From assembly GCF_002575655.3 (NCBI RefSeq), contig NC_053041.3, positions 375,827,054 to 375,891,053 on the forward strand: a stretch of 64,000 nt of DNA, read 5' to 3'. This DNA is from Aegilops tauschii subsp. strangulata (lineage: Eukaryota; Streptophyta; Magnoliopsida; Poales; Poaceae). The notes under the pieces are model-generated. The model ran no database searches, had not been told where the DNA came from, and saw nothing but the letters and a program-made list of their open reading frames with translations. Both the position numbers and the translations under genes were made by a program. Below are positions 12,283 to 23,527 of this stretch, one piece after another (position 1 is the first letter of the stretch; each line of letters begins with the position of its first letter).

Positions 12283-13635
12283 CTCCAAAAGTCCATCTGC
12301 ATGGAGCTTCTTCATGCGTTTGACACCAATGTGACCAAGACGGCAGTGCCACAAGTATGTGGGACTATCATTATCAACCTTACATCTTTTGGTATTCACA
12401 CTATGAATATGTGTAACACTACGTTCGGCATGACCATAAAACATATCTCTCATATAAATAGAACAACCATTATTGTCGGATTTAAATGAGTAGCCATCTC
12501 GAATTAAACGAGATCCTGATACAATGTTCATGCTCAAAGCTGGCACTAAATAACAATTATTGAGGTTTAAAACTAATCCCGTAGGTAAATGTAGAGGTAG
12601 CGTGCCGACGGTGATCACATCGACCTTGGAACCATTCCCGACGCGCATCGTCACCTCGTCCTTTGCCAGTCTCCGTTTATTCCGCAGCTCCTGCTTTGAG
12701 TTACAAATATGAGCAACCGCACCGGTATCAAATACCCAGGAGCTACTACGAGTGCTGGTAAGGTACACATCAATAACATGTATACCACATATACCTTTGG
12801 TGTTGCCGGCCTTCTTGTCCGCTAAGTACTTGGGGCAGTTCCGCTTCCAGTGGCCACTTCCCTTGCAATAAAAGCACTCAGTCTCAGGCTTGGGTCCATT
12901 CTTTGGCTTCTTCGCGACAACTGGCTTACCGGGCGCGGCAACTCCCTTGCCGTCCTTCTTAAAGTTCTTCTTACCCTTGCCTTTCTTGAACTTAGTGGTT
13001 TTATTCACCATCAACACTTGATGTTCCTTTTTGATCTCCACCTCCGCTGATTTCAGCATTGAATATACCTCAGGAATGGTCTTTTCCATCCCCTGCATAT
13101 TGAAGTTCATCACAAAGCTCTTGTAGCTCGGTGGAAGCGACTGAAGGATTCTGTCAATGACCGCGTCATCCAGGAGATTAACTCCCAGCTGAGTCAAGCG
13201 GTTGTGTAACCCAAACATTTTGAGTATGTGCTCACTGACAGAACTATTTTCCTCCATCTTACAACTGAAGAACTTGTCGGAGACTTCATATCTCTCGACC
13301 TGGGCATGAGCTTGGAAAACCATTTTCAGCTCTTCGAACATCTCATATGCTCCGTGTTGCTCAAAACGCTTTTGGAGCCCCGGTTCTAAGCTGTAAAGCA
13401 TGCCGCACTGAACGAGGGAGTAATCATCAGCACGCTGCTGCCAAGCGTTCATAACGTCTTGGTTCTCTGGGATGGGTGCGTCACCTAGCGGTGCTTCTAG
13501 GACATAATCTTTCTTGGCAGCTATGAGGATGATCCTCAGGTTCCAGACCCAGTCCGTATAGTTGCTGCCATCATCTTTCAGCTTGGTTTTCTCTAGGAAC
13601 GCGTTGAAGTTGAGGGCAACATTAGCGTGGGCCAT
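12283..13635 (-). CDS. Copia Gag-protease-preintegrase ORF, intact but C-terminally truncated
   Basis: The ATG at 13635-13633 opens a frame of about 450 element-derived codons without a stop. It then runs into LTR sequence and ends at 12064, giving 523 residues in all. In order it shows a Ty1/copia Gag region (residues 1 to about 230), a lysine-rich basic stretch, a CCHC zinc knuckle CX2CX4HX4C (CFYCKGSGHWKRNC), an aspartic protease motif FDTGAVAHIC and a GAG-preintegrase region (YLWHCRLGHIGVKRMKKLHA). Gag would form virus-like particles and the protease would process the polyprotein. Integrase and reverse transcriptase are absent, so the element is not autonomous. The uninterrupted frame contrasts with the decayed host copia and suggests a younger insertion. 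Confidence 0.85.
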
Positions 13636-14910
13636 TTGATCTTCAAGACATATTGTAAAGATTTTAGACTAAGTTCATGATAATTAAGTTCATCTAATCA
13701 AATTATTCAATGAACTCCCACTCAGATAGACATCCCTCTAGTCATCTAAGTGAAAGATGATCCGAGTCAACTAGGCCATGTCCGATCATCACGTGAGACG
13801 GGCTAGTCAACATCGGTGAACATCTTCATGTTGATCGTATCTTCTATACGACTCATGCTCGACCTTTCGGTCTTCCGTGTTCCGAGGCCATGTCTGTACA
13901 TGCTAGGCTCGTCAAGTCAACCTAAGTGTATTGCGTGTGTAAATCTGGCTTACACCCGTTGTATTCGAACGTTAGAATCTATCACACCCGATCATCATGT
14001 GGTGCTTCGAAACAACGAACCTTCGCAACGGTGCACAGTTAGGGGGAACACTTTCTTGAAATTATTGCGAGGGATTATCTTATTTAAGCTACCGTCGTTC
14101 TAAGCAAATAAGATGTAAAACATGATAAACATCACATGCAATCAAATAGTGACATGATATGGCCAGTATCATATTGCTCCTTTGATCTCCATCTTCGGGG
14201 CGCCATGATCATCTTCGTCACCGGCATGACACCATGATCTCCATCATCGTGTCTTCATGAAGTTGTCACGCCAACGATTACTTCTACTTCTATGGCTAAC
14301 GTGTTTAGCAATAAAGTAAAGTAATTTACATGGCGTTATTCAATGACACGCAGGTCATACAAAAATAAAGACAACTCCTATGGCTCCTGCCGGTTGTCAT
14401 ACTCATCGGCATGCAAGTCGTGATTCCTATTACAAGAACATGATCAATCTCATACATCACATATATTTCATTCATCACATCCTTTTGGCCATATCACATC
14501 ACAAGGCATATGCTGCAAAAACAAGTTAGACGTCCTCTAATTGTTGTTGCATGTTTTTACGTGGCTTCTATAGGTTTCTAGCAAGAACGTTTCTTACCTA
14601 CGTAAACCACAACGTGATATGCCAATTTCTATTTACCCTTCATAAGGACCCTTTTCATCGAATCCGATCCGACTAAAGTGGGAGAGACAGACACCCGCTA
14701 GCCACCTTATGCAACTAGTGCATGTCAGTCGGTGGAACCTGTCTCACGTAAGCGTACGTGTAAGGTCGGTCCGGGCCGCTTCATCCCATGATGCCGCCGA
14801 AACAAGATAAGACTAGTAGTGGCAAGAAAATTGACAACATCTACGCCCACAACAAGTTTGTGTTCTACTCGTGCATAGAAACTACGCATAGACCTAGCTC
14901 ATGATGCCAC
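13636..14910 (-). other. Leader of Angela-like element with primer-binding site
   Basis: This is the untranslated region between 5' LTR and gag. Next to the LTR the minus strand reads GTGGCATCATGAGCT (14910-14896), a degenerate version of the initiator-Met tRNA primer site used by copia elements. No gene is present; the open frame at 13816-14103 on the plus strand has no features of a protein. Confidence 0.75.
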
Positions 14911-16647
14911 TGTTGGAGATCGTTGCAGAAATTAAAAAATTTCTACGCATCACCAAGAACAATCTATGGAGTCTTCTAGCAACGAGAGGGAAAAGAGTGC
15001 ATCTACATACCCTTGTAGATCGTGAGCGGAAGTGTTCAAGTGAACGGGGTTGATGGAGTCGTACTCGTCGTGATCCAAATCACCGATGACCGAGCGCCGA
15101 ACGGACGGCACCTCCGCGTTCAACACATGTACGGTTGGGGAAGACGTCTCCTCCTTGTTGATCCAGCAAGGGGAGGGAGAGGTTGATGGAGATCCAGCAG
15201 CACGACGGCGTGGTGGTGGAAGCAGCGGGGATCTCGGCAAGGCTTCGCCGAGCTCAGCGAGAGGGAGAGGTGTCACGGGAGGGAGAGGGAGGCGCCAGGG
15301 GCTTGGGTGCTACTCCCATGCGCCTCCCCACTATATATAGGGGTGGAGGGGGCTGGTTTCTTGCCCTCCAAGTCCATTGGGGCGTTGGCAAAGGTGGGGG
15401 AAAGAAATCCCATCATTTCCCTTCCCCACCGATTGTTATCCCCCTTTTTTTTAGGGATCTTGATCTTATCCCTTCGGGATATGATCTTATTCCTTCTAAG
15501 GTGGGATCTTGGTGCGCCTTGACCAGGGGTGTGGGGCCTTGCCCCCACTACTCATGTTCATGTGGGTCCCCCCATGCAGGTGGGCCCCACTTCGGAACCT
15601 TCTAGAACCTTCCCGGTACAATACCGAAAAATCCTGAACATTTTCCGGTGGCCAAAATAGGACTTCCCATATATAAATCTTTACCTCCGGACCATTCCGG
15701 AACTCCTCGTGATGTCCGGGATCTCATCCGGGACTCCGAACAACTTTCGGTTAACCGCATACTAATATCTCTACAACTCTAGCGTCACCGAACCTTAAGT
15801 GTGTAGACCCTACGGGTTCGGGAGACATGCAGACATGACCGAGACGACTCTCCGGTCAATAACCAACAGCGGAATCTGGATACCCATGTTGGCTCCCACA
15901 TGTTCCACGATGATCTCATCGGATGAACCACGATGTCGAGGATTCAATCAATCCCGTATACAATTCCCTTTGTCAATCGGTACGTTACTTGCCCGAGATT
16001 CGATCGTCGGTATCCCAATACCTTGTTCAATCTCATTACCGGCAAGTCACTTTACTCGTACCGTAATGCATGATCCCGTGACCAAACACTTGGTCACATT
16101 GAGCTCATTATGATGATGCATTACCGAGTGGGCCTAGAGATACCTCTCCATCATACGGAGTGACAAATCCCAGTCTCGATTCGTGCCAACCCAACAGACA
16201 CTTTCGGAGATACCCGTAGTGCACCTTTATAGCCACCCAGTTACGTTGTGACGTTTGGCACACCCAAAGCACTCCTATGGTATCCGGGAGTTGCACAATC
16301 TCATGGTCTAAGGAAATGATACTTGACATTTGGAAAAGCTCTAGCAAACGAACTACACGATCTTGTGCTATGCTTAGGATTGGGTCTTGTCCATCACATC
16401 ATTCTCCTAATGATGTGATCCCGTTATCAATGACATCCAATGTCCATAGTCAGGAAACCATGACTATCTGTTGATCAACGAGCTAGTCAACTAGAGGCTC
16501 ACTAGGGACATGTTGTGGTCTATGTATTCACACATGTATTACGATTTCCGGATAACACAATTATAGCATGAACAATAGACAATTATCATGAACAAGGAAA
16601 TATAATAATAACCATTTTATTATTGCCTCTAGGGCATATTTCCAACA
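14911..16647 (-). repeat. Complete 5' LTR of Angela-like element
   Basis: 1737 bp starting TGTTGGAAATATGCCC at 16647 and ending CTCCAACA at 14911. A TATA-like CTATATATAG lies at 15331-15340 and reads in both directions. Open frames inside are LTR sequence, not genes. Confidence 0.92.
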
Positions 16648-16652
16648 TACTT

Positions 16653-19600
16653 TATAGAACCTATGGCTGAGGCATAGGAAACGACTTTCATTCTCTTTCT
16701 ATGTTCTGCCGTGGTCGTGTTTGAAGTCTTACTCAACTTTACACCTTGCAATACAGGCAAGAACTCCTTCTTTGACTGTTCCATTTTGAACTACTTAAAA
16801 AAACTAGTCAAGGTATGTAATCATTTAAAAATCTTATCAAGCATCATGATGTATCTCTATAGACCTTGATGCCCAATATGTAAGCAGCTTCACCGAGGTC
16901 TTTCTTTGAAAAACTCATTTCAAACACTCCTTTATGCTTTCCAGAAAATTCTACATCATTTCCGATCAACAATATGTCATTCACATATACTTATCAGAAA
17001 TTCTGTAGTGCTCCCACTCACTTTTTGTAAATACAGGCTTCACCGCAAGTCTGTATAAAACTATATGCTTTGATCAACTTATCAAAGCGTATATTCCAAC
17101 TTTGAGATGCTTGCACCAGTCCATAGATGGATCGCTGGAGCTTGCACACTTTGCTAGCACCTTTAGGATTGACAAAACCTTCTTGTTGCATCATATACAA
17201 CTCTTCTTTAAGAAATCCATTAAGGAATGTAGTTTTGACATCCATTTGCCAGATTTCATAAAATGTGGCAATTGCTAACATGATTCGGACAGACTTAAGC
17301 ATCGCTACGAGTGAGAAAATCTTATCGTAGTCAACACCTTGAACTTGTCAAAAACTTTTTGCGACAATTAGAGCTTTGTAGATAGTAACACTACTATCAG
17401 CATCCGTCTTCCTCTTGAATATCCATTTATTCTCAATGGCTCGCCGATCATCGGGCAAGTCAATCAAAGTCCATACTTTGTTCTCATACATGGATCCCAT
17501 CTCAGATTTCATGGCCTCAAGCCATTTCGCGGAATCTGGGCTCATCATCGCTTCCTCATAGTTCGTAGGTTTGTCATGGTCAAGTAACATGACCTCCAGA
17601 ATAGGATTACCGTACCACTCTGGTGCGGATCTTACTCTGGTTGACCTACGAGGTTCGGTAGTAACTTGATGAGAAGTTTCATGATCATCATCATTAGCTT
17701 CCTCACTAATTGGTGTAGGAATCACTGGAACTGATTTCTGTGATGAACTATTTTCCAATAAGGGAGCAGGTACAATTACCTCATCAAGTTCTACTTTCCT
17801 CCCACTCACTTCTTTCAAGAGAAACTCCTTCTCTAGAAAGGATTCACTCTTAACAACAAAGATCTTGCCTTCGGATCTGTGATAGAAGGTGTACCCAACA
17901 GTTTCTTTTGGGTATCCTATGAAGACGCACTTCTCCGATTTGGGTTCAAGCTTATCAGGTTGAAACTTTTTCACATAAGCATCGCAACCCCAAACTTTAA
18001 GAAACAACAGCTTAGGTTCCTTGCTAAACCACAGTTCATACGGTGTCATCTCAATGGATTTTAGACGGTGCCCTATTTAACGTGGATGCACCTGTCTCTA
18101 ATGCATAACCCCAAAACGATAGTGGTAATTCGGTAAGAGACATCATAGATTGCACCATATCTAATAAAGTACGGTTATGACGTTCGGACACACCATTACG
18201 CTGTGGTGTTCTAGGTGGCGTGAGTTGCGAAACTATTCCACATTGTTTCAAATGAAGACCAAACTCGTAACTCAAATATTCGTCTCCGCGATCAGATCGT
18301 AGAAACTTTATTTTCTTGTTACGATGATTTTCCACTTCACTCTGAAATTCTTTGAATTTTTCAAATGTTTCAGACTTATGTTTCATCAAGTAGATATACC
18401 CATATCTGCTCAAATCATCTGTGAAGGTCAGAAAATAATGATACCCGCCACGAGCTTCAACACTCATTGGACCGCACACATCAGTATGTATTATTTCCAA
18501 CAAGTTTGTTGCTCGCTCCATTGTTCCGGAGAACGAAGTCTTAGTCATCTTGCCCATGAGGCATGGTTCGCAAGCATCAAGTGATTCATGATCAAGTGAT
18601 TCCAAAAGCCCATCAGCATGGAGTTTCTTCATGCGCTTTACACCAATATGGCCTAAACGGCAGTGCTACAAATAAGTTGCACTATCATTATTAACTTTCC
18701 ATATTTTGGCATCAATATTATGTGTATCACTATGATCGAGATTCAGTAAACCATTTACATTGGATGTAAGACCATAGAAGGTTTTATTCATGTAAACAGA
18801 ACAGCAATTATTCTCTGATTTAAATGAATAACCATATCGCAATAAACATGATCCAATCATATTTATGCTTAACGCAAACACCAAATAACATTTATTTAGT
18901 TCCAATACTAATCCCGAAGGAAAAAAGGAGTGTGCGATGGTGATCTTATCAACCTTGGAATCACTTCCAACACACATCATCACCTCGCCCTTAACTAGTC
19001 TCTGTTTATTTTGCAACTCCTGTTTCGAGTTACTACCCTTAGAAACTGAACCAGTATCAAATACCAAGGATTGCTATAAACACTAGTAAAGTACACATCA
19101 ATAATATGTATATCAAATATACCTTTGTTCACTTTGCCATCCTTCTTATCCGCCAAGTATCTAGGGCAGTTCCACTTCTAGTGACCATTTCCTTTGCAGT
19201 CGAAGCACTCAGTTTCAGGCTTGGGTCTAGCTTTGGGCTTCTTCATGGGAGTGGCAACTTGCTTGCCACTCTTCTTGAAGTTGCCCTTTTACTTGAAACT
19301 AGTGGTCTTGTCAACCATCAACACTTGATTTCTACCTTTGCCGATTTAAGCATCGCGAAGTGCTCGGGGAATTATTTTCGTCATCCCTTGCATATTATAG
19401 TTCATCACGAAGTTCTAGTAACTTGGTGATAGTGACTAGAGAACTCTGTCAATCACTGTCTTATCTGGAAGATTAACTCCCACTTGATTCAAGTGATTGT
19501 AGTACTCAGACATTCTGAGTACATGCTCACTGGTTGAACTATTCTCCTCCATCTTGTAGGCAAAATACTTGTCAGAGGTCTCATACCTCTCGACTCGGGC

Positions 19601-19900
19601 ATGAGTCTGAAATACCAATTTCAGTTCTTGGAACATCTCATATGCTCCATGGCGTTCAAAACATTCTTGAAGTCCCGGTTCTAAGCTGTAAAGCATGGTG
19701 CACTAAACTATCAAGTAGTCATCATACCGAGCTTTGCAAAACATCTGCTCCTGCAATAGGTTCGTCACCTAGTGGTGCATCAAGGACATAAAACTTCTGT
19801 GTAGCAGTGAGGATAATCCTCGGATCACGGACCTAGTCCGCATCATTGCTACTATCATCTTTCAACTTATTTTTCTCTAGAAACATATCAAAAATAAAAT
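16653..19900 (-). pseudogene. Outer copia gag-pol, decayed
   Basis: Read on the minus strand from about 19900 leftwards. Gag comes first (19696-19436, a GLQECFERHGAYEMF-like segment), followed by a lost zinc knuckle. Protease to pre-integrase lies at 19067-18666. The integrase core at 18632-18051 keeps TDVCGP, SDRGDEY and NGVSERHN, the DDE context. The post-integrase segment is 18049-17348 (MTPYELWF start, EPRRSTRVR). The reverse transcriptase piece at 17302-17018 has QMDVKTTFLNG and YGLVQASQSWN. From 17017 to 16653 RT and RNase H continue with stops until the nested insertion. Numerous stops and frameshifts show it is dead. It is homologous to the inner Angela-like ORF. Confidence 0.88.
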
Positions 19901-21155
19901 AAAATAGGGGAGCTATACGTGAGCTATTGATCTACAACATAGATATGCAAATACTATCAGGACTAATTTCATGATAAATTTAAGTTCAATTAATCGTATT
20001 ACTTAAGAACTCCCACTTAGATAGACATCCCTCTAATCATCTAAGTGATCACGTGATCCATATCAACTAAACCATGTCCGATCATCACGTGAGATGGAGT
20101 AGTTTTCAATGATGAACATCACTATGTTGATCATATCTACTATATGATTCACGCTCGACCTTTTGGTCTCAATGTTCTGAGGCCATATCTGCATATGCTA
20201 GGCTCGTCAAGTTTAACCCGAGTATTCTGCGTGTGCAAAACTGGCTTGCACCCGTTGTATGTGAACGTAGAGCTTATCACACCCGATCATCACGTGGTGT
20301 CTCGGCATGACGAACTGTCGCAATGGTGCATACTCGGGGAGAACACTTGTACCTTGAAATTGAGTGAGAGATCATTTTATAAGGCTACCTCCGTACTAAG
20401 CAAAATAAGATGCATAAAGGATAAACATCACATGCAATCAATATAAGTGATATGATATGGCCATCATCATCTTGTGCCTTTGATCTCCATCTCCAAAGCA
20501 CTGTCATGATCACCATCGTCACCGGCTTCACACCTTGATCTCCATCGAAGCATCCTTGTCGTCTCGCCAACTATTGCTTCTACGACTATCGCTACCGTTT
20601 GGTGATAAAGTAAAGCAATTACATGGCGATTGCATTTCATACAATAAAGCAACAACCATATGGCTCCTGCCAGTTGCCGATAACTGTTACAAAACATGAT
20701 CATCTCATACAACAATTTATATATCATCACGTCTTGACCATATCGCATCACAGCAAGCCTTGCAAAAACAAGTTAGACGTCCTCTACTTTGTTGTTGCAA
20801 ATTTTACGTGGCTGCTACGGGCTTAGCAAGAACCGTTCTTACCTACGCATCAAAAACCACAACGATTTTTCGTCAAGTGTGTTGTTTTAACCTTCAACAA
20901 GGACCGGGCGTAGTCACACTCGATTCAACTAAAATTGGAGAAACAGACACCCACTAGCCACCTGTGTGCGAAGCACGGCGGTAGAACCAGTCTCATGAAC
21001 GCGGTCATGTAATGTCGGTCTGGGCCGCTTCATCCAAAAATACCGCCGAATCAAAGTATGACATGTTGGTAAGCAGTATGACTATTATCACCCACAACTC
21101 TTTGTGTTCTACTCGTGCATATAACACCTACGCATAGACCTGGATCGGATGCCAC
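19901..21155 (-). other. Outer copia leader and primer-binding site
   Basis: Untranslated leader resembling 13636-14910 in organisation. The primer-binding site sits next to the LTR at 21141-21155 (minus strand GTGGCATCCGATCCA). No gene is seen. Confidence 0.75.
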
Positions 21156-22910
21156 TGTTGGGGAACGTAGTATTTAAAAAATTTACCTACTATCACGCAA
21201 GATCTATCTAGGAGAAGCATAGCAACGAGACAGGAGAGTGTGTCCACGTACCCTCGTAGACCAAAAGCGGAAGCGTTAGCTTAACGCGGTTGATGTAGTC
21301 GAACGTCTTCGCGATCCAACCGATCAAGCACCGAACGTACGGCACCTCCGAGTTCTGCACACGTTCAGCTTGATGACGTCCCTCGAACTCTTGATCCAGC
21401 AAAGTGTCGAGGGAGAGTTCCGTCAGCACGACGGCATGGTGGCGGTGATGGTGAAGTGATCCGCGTAGGGCTTCGCCTAAGCAATACGTGAATATGACCG
21501 GAGGCGTAAACTGTGGAGGGGGCGCCGCACACGGCTAACAATGTTTGTTGTGTGTTCTAGCGGTGCCCCCTTCATATATATAGGTTGGAGGGGAGGAGAG
21601 GCAGCCCAGGGGGTGCCCCAAGTAGGAGGAATCCTACTTGGGCGCCTCCCAAGTCGGCCTCCCCCCTTTCCTATTCCTATTCGGAGGGGGGAAGGAAAGA
21701 GGGGAGAGGGGAAAGGAAGGGGGAATCCTATTCCCTCTATTTCCTTTCCTCCTCCCCTTTTCCTTTCTCCACTTAGATCAGCCCATATGGGGGCGCACCA
21801 GCCCGCAAGGGGCTGGTCTGTCCCGCCCTAGGCCCAATAAGGCCCATATCTTTGACGGGGGGTGCCCGAAACCCCTTCCGGTGACCCGATACGTACCCGG
21901 TACCCGCGGAACACTTCCGGTGTCCGAATACTATCGTCCTATATATGAATATTTACCTCTCGACCATTTCGAGACTCCTCGTCATGTCCGTGATCTCATC
22001 CAGGACTCCGAACAACATTCGGTCACCAAATCACATAACTCATATTATTCAAAACTGTCATCGAACGTTAAGCGTGCGGACCCTACGTGTTCGAGAACTA
22101 TGTAGACATGACCGAGACTCATCTCCAGTCAATAACTAATAGCGGAACCTGGATGTTCATATTGGCTCCTACATATTCTACGAAGATCTTTATCGGTCAA
22201 ACCGCATAACAACATACGTTATTCCCTTTGTCATCGGTATGTTACTTGCCCGAGATTCGATCATCGGTATCATCATACCTAGTTCAATCTCGTTACCAGC
22301 AAGTCTCTTTACTCGTTCTGTAATGCATCATCCCGTAACTAACTCATTAGTCACATTGCTTGCAAGGCTTATAATGATGTGCATTACCGAGAGGGCCCAG
22401 AGATACCTCTCCAAAACACGGAGTGACAAATCCTAATCTCGATCTATGCCCATTCAACAAACACCATCGGAGACACCTGTAGAGCATCTTTATAATCACC
22501 CAGTTATGTTGTGACGTTTGATAGCACACAAGGTGTTCCTCCGGTATTCGGGAGTTGCATAATCTCATAGTTAGAGGAACATGTATAAGTCATGAAGAAA
22601 GCAATAGCAATAAACTAAACGATCATTATGCCAAGCTAACAGATGGGTCTTGTCCATCACATCATTCTCCTAATGATGTGATCCCGTTCATCAAATGACA
22701 ACACATGTCTATGGTTAGGAAACTTAACCATCTTTGATTAACGAGCTAGTCTAGTAGAGGCATACTAGGGACACCTTGTTTTGTCTATGTATTCACACAT
22801 GTATCAAGTTTCCGGTTAATACAATTCTAGCATGAATAACAAACATTTATCATGATATAAGGAAATATAAATAACAACTTTATTATTGCCTCTAGGGCAT
22901 ATTTCCTTCA
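21156..22910 (-). repeat. 5' LTR of outer copia element
   Basis: 1755 bp, the partner of 9201-10940. It starts TGAAGGAAATATGCCC (minus strand, at 22910) and ends CCCCAACA at 21156. A CATATATATAGG core near 21573-21584 is the likely TATA region. Confidence 0.93.
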
Positions 22911-22915
22911 CCCCT

Positions 22916-22985
22916 TCCCCAGGAGACTGTCGGGCGCGAGCTGGACATGGAGGAGGCGGCGGAGATCGACGAGCACCAGCCGTAG
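22916..22985 (+). pseudogene. Alanine-rich ORF, 3' end
   Basis: The last 70 bases of the ORF begun at 8728. The codon split by the insertion is completed by T at 22916. The frame then reads an acidic tail (RELDMEEAAEIDEHQP) and stops with TAG at 22983-22985. The exact frame agreement on both sides of a 13.7-kb insertion is the main support for treating the two parts as one gene. Confidence 0.55.
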
Positions 22986-23527
22986 TAGTACTCTTTGTTT
23001 TGTTTAATTAAGAGCACTGGTCTTTAATTTGTTAGAGTAATTTTTAGGTCAGCTAGCTCTGTTTAACTGCTGAACTTGCTTGATTAAGAAGTGTGGGTGT
23101 GCTGTAGTCTCCTTTGTGTACCCAAATTATGCAATGAGGTGGATGACCACTGTAACCAGGGAAATTCAAACCAAAATTTTTGACATTCAAACTCATCACA
23201 CACGGGTTAAGCTATCCGAATCATTTGTGATGTTCACATATTGTACACAGTTCTGAATATGGGACCGTGTCTAATGACACTTTGCGCGCTAGCTTTTTCG
23301 CTGAACGGATACAAAATTTTCGGCTTCCGTGAAAATATCTACCTCCCCGCCCCCTACCAAAAGCCACATTTCCCCCGTCTCCGCCTTCCTTTCCAAGTTG
23401 AAACCTTCACCCCTTGCTTGCAGCGCCGCCTCCTCGTTGGTGACCCTCCTTCACGCTGCTCGGCCTCGTCTATCCAGGCAGGTAATCCACACCCGACCCC
23501 CATCCTCCTCCTCCTTCCACATCCCAC
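22986..23527. other. Intergenic DNA and probable 5' region of the B3-like gene
   Basis: An A/T-rich stretch (22986-23290) is followed by a sharp change to CT-rich sequence (23340-23520) that resembles a plant 5' UTR. No clear TATA box was chosen. Long open frames across the CT-rich block have no protein features. Confidence 0.35.

Larger units (their letters stand above)
11484..16647 (-). mobile_element. Angela-like Ty1/copia element with internal deletion, TSD TACTT
   Basis: The minus-strand element starts TGTTGGAAATATGCCC at 16647 and ends CTCCAACA at 11484. Identical TACTT duplications lie at 11479-11483 and 16648-16652. It keeps a complete 5' LTR, the leader and an open gag to pre-integrase ORF. 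Integrase, reverse transcriptase, RNase H, polypurine tract and the first about 940 bp of the 3' LTR are missing. The deletion joins the pre-integrase region to the inside of the LTR near 12275-12283. Because the TSD is perfect, the deletion happened after or during insertion. Confidence 0.93.
9201..22910 (-). mobile_element. Ty1/copia retrotransposon, nearly full length, TSD CCCCT
   Basis: Two LTRs (9201-10940 and 21156-22910) flank a minus-strand copia gag-pol. The 5-bp duplications CCCCT at 9196-9200 and 22911-22915 are identical. On the minus strand the LTR starts TGAAGGAAATATGCCC and ends CCCCAACA, resembling the Angela/BARE/WIS group. The primer-binding site is just left of the right LTR and a purine-rich tract (GTGGGAGAC) is just right of the left LTR, so the right LTR is the 5' one. 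The element was later entered by the Angela-like copy at 11484-16647. Its coding region is decayed and it landed in the Ala-rich ORF. Confidence 0.93.
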
